DNA from: Flaccisagitta enflata
Taxonomy: Eukaryota; Chaetognatha; Sagittoidea; Aphragmophora
Assembly: GCA_965153355.1 (NCBI GenBank)
Contig: OZ231127.1
Location: 90,396,001 to 90,460,000 of the forward strand
DNA: 64,000 bases
Direction: 5' to 3'
Positions within the stretch are counted from its first letter, which is position 1, and the number at the start of each line of letters is the position of its first letter. Under the pieces are notes generated by a model that was not told where the DNA came from, made no database searches, and saw nothing but the letters and a program-made list of their open reading frames with translations. Below, piece after piece: positions 24,752 through 33,914 of the stretch. The position numbers and the translations under genes are program-made.

Positions 24752-25145
24752 TCTCTTTGAGGAAGGAAAAGAAAAAAGTAGAGAGAAGAGGAAATTGACA
24801 ACCAGAAAAAGAAGAAGAAGAAGAAGAAGAAGAAGAAGAAGAAGAAGAAGAAGAAGAAGAAGAAGAAAATGAAAAAGAAGAAAAAAAAGAAAAAGAAAAA
24901 GAAGAAAAAATGATCGAGAAGAAGAAGCAGGAGAAGAAGAAGAAGAATAAGAAGGAAAGGATGAAAGAAAAAAAGAAGAAAGAGAAAAAGAAGAAGAAGA
25001 AGAAAAAGAAGAAGAAAAGCAGAAGAAAATGAAGAAGAAGACGATGAAGAAGAATAAGAAGAAGAACAAGAAGAACAAGAAGAAAATTAAGAAGAAGAAG
25101 ATGAAGAAAAAGAACAAGAAGAAAGAAAAAGGGAGAAAAAGGTCA
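24660..25145. repeat. (GA)n, (GAA)n and purine-rich tract
   Basis: GA at 24680-24749, GAA at 24808-24866, then irregular AAGAAG to 25145. Frames across it are artefacts. Confidence 0.95.
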
Positions 25146-25497
25146 GGCAAATAAGGTTTACACTTTTTTTTCCATCGTCATTTTAGAATTTCTTTCAATT
25201 TGAGTGTGAAATTCTAGACATCAGGAGTCCTTTTAGTGTTTTTCACTGGAGAAATTAACCGAGGAGGCCATTTGGAGGGATGTCTGGGAGAAAGAATGGG
25301 ACATTGGGACAAGGAGGTGCTTGGTGGGGAACGAAGTTGACACTGCGGAAAAGGATGACAGTTTCACCCTGCAAATAGCGAGGAAGGAATATCCTAAGGA
25401 TACTACCTTCAACAAAAGAAATGTTCCCAATCTTCCACCCAACATTAGAAGAGTACTTCTCCTTAATAAAGCTAGGATGACCAGATAGCTCCTTTTT
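25146..25497. other. no gene recognised
   Basis: Unique-looking sequence with no supported feature. Confidence 0.4.
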
Positions 25498-26150
25498 GGG
25501 CAGCGGCCCCGAAGGGGCCGATGACCTATGCTTTCACACATAGGGGAAATTTTTCCTTCTTCTCCTCCTCCTCCGTCCACCCCCTTGGAAGCTCATATCC
25601 TGGCCTTGGGGCCCAAATCCTAGTCTCGAGGCCCAAATTCTAGCCTCAAGGCCCAAATCCTAGCCTCGAGGCTCAAGTCCCAACCTAAAGGCTCAAATCC
25701 CAACCTTGAGGCTCAAATCCCAACCTTGAGGCTCAAATCCCAACATGAGGCTCAAATCCCAGTCTAGAGGCCCATATCCCAGCCTTGAGGCTCACATCCC
25801 AGCCTCAAGGCTCAAATCCCAGCCTAAAGCCTCAAATCCCAGCCTCAAGCCTCAAATCACAGCCTTAAGGGCTCAAACCACAGCCTCATGGCTCAAATCC
25901 CAGCCTAAAGCCTCAAATCCCAGCCTAAAGCTTCAAATCCCAGCCTCAAGCCTCAAATCACAGCCTCGAGGCTCAAATCCCATTATTGATGCTCAAATTC
26001 AATCCTAGAGCTTCAAAACTTACTAAGCATAGGTCATCGGCCCCTTCGGGGCCGCTGCCCCTCTCACCTTCAGACCCCACATATACTCACATAGGGGCTA
26101 CGGGTACCGCTGACCATCTAACGCTTTTGCGACTATTAAATCTAGGGTTG
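25498..26150. mobile_element. J2 foldback repeat
   Basis: A perfect 35-bp inverted repeat (25498-25532 and 26026-26060; begins GGGCAGCGGCCCCGAAGGGG) brackets about twenty units of the type CTCAAATCCCAGCCTCAAGG. Each arm is itself a hairpin (CGGCCCC GAA GGGGCCG). A flanking segment with ACGGGTACCGCTGACC at about 26100 is shared with the J copies at 1-2.3 kb. Confidence 0.75.
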
Positions 26151-26339
26151 GTAATTCATTCAGGAGCTGCGCTCCTCTAAAGTTGATGCTAGTTTTCAGG
26201 TGGGAAGATTGTTTTCTAAAGATGGCAATCTACCACTTACTACCTAGGAAATACTACCTAGGAAATACTACCTCGGAAATAAGTCTAAGTTCACCTTTAA
26301 AAGGTGCTAGATACATTTCTAGTAACCATAGGAAGGGGG

Positions 26340-26592
26340 GGGGGGGGAATCAAAGGGTCTGGAGATGGGGAAGGAAATCAAAGGGGGAAAAAAGATAAAA
26401 AAAAAAGAAATTTTGGGAAACTATAACTTTTGACAGTACCAAATCATATTTCAAACCTAAACTACATTGTTTTATTGCTATATGAGGGAGAAAATCATAG
26501 ATATAAAAATGCAACACAACGCGTCACAAGGAAGAAAATCAAAGACAGGAGGGGGAAAAAATCCAAAGCGACTCAATAATATACACCCCTGA
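26340..26592 (-). mobile_element. K repeat, one copy
   Basis: Read on the minus strand it starts CAGGGGTGTATATTATTGAG and continues with TTTGATTTTCTTCC and AGCAATAAAACA. The same order is seen at 44803-45000 on the plus strand. No coding frame. Confidence 0.6.
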
Positions 26593-26919
26593 AAATCTCA
26601 CCAAGAAAAGGTCAAAATTCTGTCTCAAAGCCAACTTATTTTAGTCTAAAGCTGTTGCCATATTTATTTCCTAGGTAGTATGCAACCTTATGCAACCTTG
26701 ACTTACAAAATCTCATCCATCCAATATCATTCATGAATTGGCCTTATGAAAGGATTGTTATTGGTTCCAAGCCAAATGTATCAATGTCATCATGAATAAA
26801 AGACATTAACTGGCAAAGGAAAGGTGTTATCAATGGAAGAGGTAGGCGTTGTATTAAATACATTGTCGGTGATCAGAGATGGATTTATGTATCGGGGAGT
26901 AGCGCGCAAAATCATACAT
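26593..26919. other. no gene recognised
   Basis: A TTTCCTAGGTAGTA segment at 26667 is the inverse of the TACTACCTAGGAAATA repeats at 26238-26283, so a decayed inverted-repeat element may span both and enclose the K copy. Confidence 0.35.
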
Positions 26920-27340
26920 TTGGGTGCTTCTTACAGCAAAAGCTCTTCTCACCCTGTTCACTTAATAAAAAGCAGTTGACCTTTTTTTTTTGTATCATGC
27001 ATTATGCCTTGGGATGAATAAATGTGCTGGTGTTCTTTGAAATGGATATAACTCCTTCTCTTAATAAAATTGTCTATCTGCATTATAAGCAAGCTTTTTT
27101 ATGATTTGTATTCTGATTCAAATTTGTTTTATAAACATCATGATTTTTTTAAAAATAATTGTTGAATTACTAACATGGAATTTTTTATTTCCATTGATTT
27201 CTACAATTAACTTCAAAAACAAAAATAAAAAGTAATAGAATTTCAAAAAAGATAAAAACAAGCCTCTTAATCTATATTCCGCCATATTAAGTTACCTATG
27301 TGAAGAAATACTCCCAACTTTTGCAATGTAAAGCACCCAA
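26920..27340. mobile_element. TTGGGTGCTTC MITE, copy 2, 421 bp
   Basis: Termini TTGGGTGCTTC and AAAGCACCCAA with the inner GCAAAAG block, as in the copy at 19899. Subterminal stretches such as TCACCCTGTTCAC and GGAGTATTTCTTCACA also match that copy. The flanks do not repeat, so the target duplication has been lost or altered. Confidence 0.75.
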
Positions 27341-27386
27341 GCACTTTTTTCTCTCTATCGAAGCAAGTCTGCATGAATTGCCACAT

Positions 27387-27475
27387 ACAGTTGAGCTTCA
27401 TTAGAGCACTTGTTGAGGGACTGAGCAAAGTGAAGCTGCCTTATTGCGAATAAAGAAATACTCTCATGCACAAGG
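27387..27475. repeat. L-type terminal fragment
   Basis: TACAGTTGAGCTTCATTAGA followed by AAAGTGAAGCTGCC recurs at 29165 (plus) and near 52140 (minus). It looks like the end of a TA-flanked transposon. No partner terminus was found. Confidence 0.4.
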
Positions 27476-28011
27476 AATGGGGAGTGTTTTGCCTCAAAGG
27501 CAAGCATGCCTAACTTGGGCTAGACTAGTCACTAGTGTGCGCACTCTACCGGTGCTTCACTGTATTGCAGATGTCTGCACACAAAGAGAGATGGACATGT
27601 TATCAGCACAAGTGGATCGCGATGAAAAGGATGTTGTTGTTACACAACGCTGTATTGTATTGTAAAGATGAAATATACTACGGATCCAAGGTCATGGAAA
27701 ATAGTAATAGACTACAGTAATGATGTAAGAGGTACTCGGTAGAAAGTGGGTTGCTGATACAACAAAGCCCTTAATCGTCAGTTGTAAGCTGAGAGAATTT
27801 GAAAAAGGAGATTTCCTGTTGCTTTCATCACGAATTGAAAATCTCCTCTCAGGATTTTTTTGTCCTCTTCTTTTTGCGAGTGACGAATGATACATTAAGG
27901 CAAAACATGATACATCCACTCTTGTGCGAATAATGCCCAATGAAAAGGATTGTGACTTATCAATACTGATGTAGAAAAGGTTTTAAACTAGCTACTAGAA
28001 TTGTATGTTCT
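27476..28011. other. no gene recognised
   Basis: Unique-looking sequence; open frames up to 82 codons without supporting signals. Confidence 0.4.
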
Positions 28012-28378
28012 TAGTTGCAGACTCGCAACTCCACAAGAGGATTTTTCTGTCCGTCTATCCATCTGTCTGTATATCTATCTGTGGGTTTTTAGATGCGTCA
28101 TCGCATCTCTATAAGATGGTCTGTCCGTCCGTTCGTCCGTCCGTCCGTCGGTCCGTCCGTCCGTTCATCCGTCGGTCCATTACGCCTCTTCCAAAATCAC
28201 GCTGATGACGCACCTAGTTGCCAGATCGGGCTTGTTCAATAACACACAGGTCATAAAGTATAAAATGCATATTTTTTACCCACAGTTTGTCTGGATGTAT
28301 AGTGGGAGATGTGGAAGGGGGATTGTATGCTCCTGCCCACCCACAGTGATATTGTTACCCTGAGTTACTGATTTTCAT
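28012..28378 (-). mobile_element. hairpin element D5, split by E1
   Basis: On the minus strand the D 5' end lies at about 28310-28378 (AGTAACTCAGGGTAACAATA, GTGGGTGGGCAGGAGC). The D 3' end lies at 28012-28085 (AGTTGCGAGTCTGCAACT). Element E1 lies between them. The simplest reading is E inserted into D. Confidence 0.55.
28086..28236 (-). mobile_element. hairpin element E1
   Basis: Read on the minus strand: ACAAGCCCGATCTGGCAACT, AGGTGCGTCATC, a GGAC/GACC tract covering 28123-28180, and the hairpin AGATGCGATGACGCATCT followed by AAAAA. The 5' GTGCGTCATC is the inverse of GATGACGCAT in the hairpin apart from one base. Confidence 0.7.
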
Positions 28379-28544
28379 CTTTTGTGCTTTGCTTACTCAC
28401 TATGAATAATGAATAAATTGATTAATCAATGGACTAATTGAAGTTAACAAATACAATTTTAGGCAAGGTTTTAAAAGCTAAATCTACAAAAACAAAACAA
28501 ATCTTGATTGTAATTTCGAACTAAAGAGGCTTTCTCATTTCATT

Positions 28545-28803
28545 TTGTTGCTCATTCCTGTCTGGACACACTCAACGTCATTTTCACATTGTCTTTCTGT
28601 CCTACTTTCATACTTCTTCTCCATTGCTCTTTCAGGTTTTCTTTCCTTTTCGTCAATTTCTGTCTGTTTCTGTCTCTATCTGTTTCAGTCTCAGTGGCAG
28701 TCTCAGTCTCTCTTAGTCTCAGTCTCTCTCTCTTTTTCTCTCTCTATCTTTTTCTCACTATCTTTTTCTCACTATCTTTTTCTCACTATCTCTCTCTCTC
28801 TCT

Positions 28804-28887
<84 letters not shown>
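28545..28887. repeat. C/T-rich tract ending in (CT)n
   Basis: Irregular polypyrimidine including TTTTTCTCACTATC repeats, then pure CT from 28815. Confidence 0.9.
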
Positions 28888-28891
<4 letters not shown>

Positions 28892-29350
28892 CTTTATTTT
28901 CCATATGTTGGTCGTTCCTGCTGTTTTGTCTCAGTCGATTTCGACATTGGAGTGTCCGGTAATGTTTTCTTCGACCTTGTTACGACCTTTTTGTCTTCTT
29001 CTCGACTTTCTCCCTTTAAGCTTTCGATTCTCACCTCTTCTTTTGGCAGTAAAAGCATCCCAAATCACCCTCACAACCACGACATAGCAACAGCGCATAC
29101 ACGACCTAAGTCCTTGCAACCGCAATAACAAACATTACCAATCATCCTAACAAACAAAATGTCGTACAGTTGAGCTTCACTGGGATTGGGCAAAATTATG
29201 CTGTTTGGTGAAGCTGCTTATCTGCCAGTATGGAAATAATTACAAGATCTTATCTGGGACCGCACTTCCTGTCTCGCGGTGCTCCATTGATTGCGTCATC
29301 ACTCTTTCTGATTGGCAGTTTGTCTGTCTGTTTCTTTCTCAATCTGGATT

Positions 29351-29351
<1 letters not shown>
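28888..29351. other. no gene recognised; L-type fragment at 29165-29217
   Basis: TACAGTTGAGCTTCACTGGG and GGTGAAGCTGC match the fragment at 27387. No supported gene. Confidence 0.4.

Positions 29352-29440
<89 letters not shown>
29352..29440. repeat. (CT)n microsatellite
   Basis: Uninterrupted CT. Confidence 0.97.
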
Positions 29441-29443
<3 letters not shown>

Positions 29444-29627
29444 TCATTTGATTCAATTAAATTTTCTTTTAAACATTCTTTATCCATGGTCGATGCTCCT
29501 CTTCCTCCTCCTCTCCCTCCTCAACGCGTCCATTGAGTTTTCTTTGTCTTTCTCTGTTGAGGTGTTTTTGTGATGCGTCTGCCATCCTGACTGAAAGTCT
29601 GAAAGAGAGGATCTTCCCTTCTGTGTT

Positions 29628-29723
29628 TTTTTTTTTTTTTTTTTTTTTTTGTTCGGGGGTTTCGCTAATTCGTACCATCATGTTGTGGCTTCCCGATGGC
29701 CCAAAAATCTTTCTCTCTCTCTT

Positions 29724-29811
<88 letters not shown>
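29628..29811. repeat. T run and (CT)n microsatellite
   Basis: T run at 29628-29650, then CT at 29730-29811. Confidence 0.95.
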
Positions 29812-29814
<3 letters not shown>

Positions 29815-30099
29815 TCTTTGCACTCCCTCCTCAAAGATAGGCCATCCCCATTTTTCCAACAGCAATATCATCACACAAAATCATCATCGCAAAACCATAA
29901 AAACTTCAATTTACTAGCTACAATTGTCAATAAACAAAAGTACAACAAGACCTCCAGGTCACTAGCAATTGGAGTGCACAGGTCAATATTGTCAATGGAG
30001 AGATAGGAAAGAGAGAGAGAAAAATCGAACAGTATCTGGGTCACGACGGAGGGTTAGAATCACCGATTCCGTAAGATCACTATGACGAATGCGTAGCAC
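29812..30099. other. no feature recognised
   Basis: No supported gene or repeat. Confidence 0.4.
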
Positions 30100-31029
30100 T
30101 TGTAAGTTACAAAACTATAGTCTTCGATTTAAAGCATCCCATTACAAGTTTAAATGCAAATCCGTTGAAAAAATGGCAAAGTTATGCACGTTTTAGCTCT
30201 TACATTTCAATGGGGTGGTTGGGTGGTAGGCTGGTTTGGTTTAATAGTGTGCGTATGTGGGATTCTTAGTTCAGAATTTCCATGCGAGTTTTAAAGCCAA
30301 GGTGGTTGAAAAAATGTCAATTATACAGGTTTTCCTTTTAGGCTGAAGCTGGTTGGGTGGTAGGACAGTTTAGTAGGTTATACGTACTCAAACGTAAATA
30401 AATCACATTCATGTGTTGAGTCCTTCCATTTAGAGACTCCATACTAAATTTTAACCAAATTGGTTGAAAAATGCAAAGTTATACGCATTTTCAACTGCAG
30501 GCTAGTAGGCTGGTTGGGTGGTAGGCTGGTTTGACAGGATAAATAGTGTGCATATGTTAAGGAGTTACATTTAGAGACTCCATACCAAGTTTCAACCAAA
30601 TCAGTTGAAAAATGACAAAGTTATGCAATTTTTTCACTTTTAGGCGGGTTGGCTGGTTGGGTGGTAGGTCGGTTTGGCCGGTTAGCATGCTCAAATGCAT
30701 ATAAATCATATACATATGTTGAGGCCTTCCATTTAGAGACTCCATGCAAATTTCAGCTAAATTGGTTGAAAAATGCCAAAGTTATGCATATTTTTCACTT
30801 TTAGGCGGTAGGCTGGTTGGGCAGTTGGGTTGGTCGGATCACAAAAATCAGATAGATGGCGCCTTACCTAGTACAACTTCCACAAATATGAACCAAATCG
30901 GTCAAAGCATAAAAGTTATCCATTTTTAAAATCCCGGACGCGGCGACAGCGGCAAGCGACAGCGACATGACACCACCCACATTGAATTATAGTCCGCGTC
31001 GGAATGATATTCCGTCGCGGACAAAAATA
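30100..31029 (+). mobile_element. hairpin element G with 140-160 bp tandem body
   Basis: Six diverged units carry GGTTGAAAAATGCCAAAGTT, a GGTTGGGTGGTAGGCTGGTT block and TTTAGAGACTCCAT, with starts near 30162, 30304, 30461, 30602, 30762 and 30899. The array runs into CCCGGACGCGGCGACAGCGG and then a terminal hairpin (GTCCGCG at 30993 with CGCGGAC, followed by AAAAATA). The hairpin and A tail match the logic of families A-E, but the start of the element is not clear and no tetranucleotide tract is present. Confidence 0.5.
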
Positions 31030-31607
31030 CCTAATGGAAAGTATGTTTTTCTCTCTATTTTTATGGGGCGCAGGGGGGGGGGGTAGGCTGGAGTTATTTT
31101 ATCATTCATAATAAGTAATCTTCACAATTAGCCACCGTCTTATCGATTTCCAACAAATAAAGAGAAACCTTGTTGTATAATTCTAAGTACTGCTCCAGAC
31201 TGTTCTTCCTTCCTTATCGCTCTTGCCTCCTTATCAGCCCCACACTCTCGCGGCTTCCTTTCCCCACCCGGCCCAATTCCTCACGACTAATTCCTTCCGC
31301 ATCCCCCCTCCTCCACTCACATTCCTTCCCCGAGCCCAGAACCACCCCTCCCCCTTCCGAGCCTGGACAACCCCCCTTACCCCCCCTCTTCCGAGCCTGA
31401 AACCACCCCTCCCTCTCCCTGAGCCTGGACAGCCTCCCCCCCTTTCCCTTCCCGACTTTTCGATCCCCGTTTTGCTTTGCCTTCCAATCTCATTATGTGC
31501 CCCATATAACGAGTCCCTGCTGAGGCGGAGAGAGTCCCTTTCTCACTTTTTCGATCCAATCAAAACATTTCCTTCGTTTGCCGTGACTTTCAGTCTCTCT
31601 GTCTCTA

Positions 31608-31638
<31 letters not shown>

Positions 31639-31658
31639 TTCTCTCTCTCTCTTTCTCT

Positions 31659-31664
<6 letters not shown>
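31030..31664. other. C-rich region, no gene assigned
   Basis: 31310-31450 repeats GAGCCTGGACA/CCCCCC motifs about three times; G run at 31073-31083. The long proline-rich plus-strand frame ends in a CT artefact and is not called. Confidence 0.4.

Positions 31665-31745
<81 letters not shown>
31665..31745. repeat. (CT)n microsatellite
   Basis: Uninterrupted CT, with a short CTGT array just before it. Confidence 0.97.
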
Positions 31746-31747
<2 letters not shown>

Positions 31748-32152
31748 GCGTCCCAAAAATCTGCCCAAGTATATGAAGAAACCGTGCACACAAAATCAAG
31801 CTTACACAAAACTTCGAGTCACATATTATCAAACACATTTCACCCAACAGAAAACAACAAAGAATATATTAACTTTGTTTGCTTTAAGTATAGCTAAAAG
31901 TGTTATCTGTGATCATCCAGAAAGTCTTCCAAAGGTTGGAAAAATCCTCACCCTCACCCATCCTCAGCCATTGGGTTATTCAAAAGTTTGTTTCGAAAAA
32001 CTGCTAACTGGTCATTTACAAGTAGACTAAGGTTGGATTCCGCTGTACGTCTATAGTCGTTAGTCAGACAATCTATGCATGTACAACAACTTATGTAATT
32101 GTGTTTCTGACCTGTGACGCCTACACTCCAACATTGTCCCTTCTCTTTCATC

Positions 32153-32156
<4 letters not shown>
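31746..32156. other. no feature recognised
   Basis: No supported gene or repeat. Confidence 0.4.

Positions 32157-32239
<83 letters not shown>
32157..32239. repeat. (CT)n microsatellite
   Basis: Uninterrupted CT. Confidence 0.97.
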
Positions 32240-32242
<3 letters not shown>

Positions 32243-32377
32243 TTCAGTTAGTCATTCTCCCCCAGGCTTCGAGTCAAAACTTAAAATCGATAATTCTGTC
32301 CATCAGATTTTGTGGAAAAACAAAGACTTCAGCAAATACATCGTGGACTTGGAACATCAAAACTCCCATCAGCATCA

Positions 32378-32598
32378 TCAATTCATCATGATCATCATCA
32401 CAATCACCATCATCACAAACATCATCATCATGATCATGATAATCATCATCACAAACATTATCATCGATACTCCCATCATCATCATTACAAACATCATGAT
32501 CATCATCATCATCATCATCATCATCTCCATCTTCATAATCATCATCATCAGCACCACCATAATCATCACAAACATCATCATCATTATCATCATCATGG

Positions 32599-32640
<42 letters not shown>

Positions 32641-32644
32641 CAAA

Positions 32645-32680
<36 letters not shown>

Positions 32681-32707
32681 GATCATCATCACCATCATCA
32701 TCATCAT
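32378..32707. repeat. (ATC)n-type trinucleotide tract, 330 bp
   Basis: Imperfect ATC/CAT/AAC triplets. It opens poly-His, Ile, Asp and Met frames in several phases, which is the mark of a repeat and not of a gene. Confidence 0.97.
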
Positions 32708-33286
32708 GTAAATCGATTCCAGCTAAAATCATTTTGAAAATCTTCTTTGCTAAATCTTCAACCATTGGGACATGGTCCATAGACAGTCTGACAAAAATGG
32801 TAGCGAAAAAACTCAGAAGACAGATTTGGTAACAAGGATTTAATGTTGCGCACCACAGAAAAATTGTCGCTTTAGCTTTACTGATAATCCACCGACACAG
32901 GCAGTCAATTTGTTCATGACTAGTTCCCTCATTCCTTTTATATTCCTCTCCATTCACTTCTTATCATTCTTTTCTTCTCCTCCCATGTAGGAATAGGAAT
33001 AGCAAAAGTTCTATTAAACCCGAGACGCGAATTTACAAAAGAGCAAAACACATCAAAGAGGGAATATTTCGATTGGAATGACAAAATCAAAATCGAGAAC
33101 AACACATTTTTTCATTCTTCTCACGTCCCCAGAGTTCTTCCGGTTTTCACATATCGTTTTTTTAATGCGTTATAAGTCAAAAAACAATTTGACTTTGCGT
33201 CAAGACAAAACACCCCTCCACCCCATGCCCGAGTCCCCCCATCTCTGGGCACTCTGTTGGATTTTTTCTTGATTTTTTCTTATTAC
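32708..33286. other. no feature recognised
   Basis: No supported gene or repeat. Confidence 0.4.
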
Positions 33287-33430
33287 AGCTGTCCGCCAGC
33301 GCCACCGACAATTGTCGACGCCTCGTCAGCGCCGCAACGATGGCGTTTTTTTGGGTGCGGCAGATGTCACTCGAATTTCCTGTCTCCTTGGATCATCATT
33401 TGGAAAATGATCTCGCGCAGCATCAACGTG
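33287..33430 (+). other. exon-like GC-rich island
   Basis: A strong acceptor-like tract (GATTTTTTCTTATTACAG) ends at 33290. GC- and CpG-rich sequence open in three frames follows, unlike the AT-rich neighbourhood. No good donor decides the frame and none of the translations is recognised. The LINE tail lies 90 bp to the right. It may be a true internal exon or a promoter-like CpG patch. Confidence 0.25.
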
Positions 33431-33518
33431 GGCAGTGGGTGGTCGGTATTGTAGGAAATGCCAGTTTGACGATGGTGCTGATGACCTTGAATGACCTTGA
33501 TAGAGAGGGGAAGGAAAC

Positions 33519-33540
33519 TTTTTTTTTTTTTTTTTTTTTT
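33519..33540. repeat. T run
   Basis: Second T run, 17 bp left of the LINE tail (A run on the minus strand). Confidence 0.9.
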
Positions 33541-33554
33541 ATGAGACCCTTGAA

Positions 33555-33914
<360 letters not shown>

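Noticed and set aside
32274-32957. Asp-, His-, Ile- and Met-rich frames
   Set aside because: A trinucleotide ATC array read in different phases and strands.
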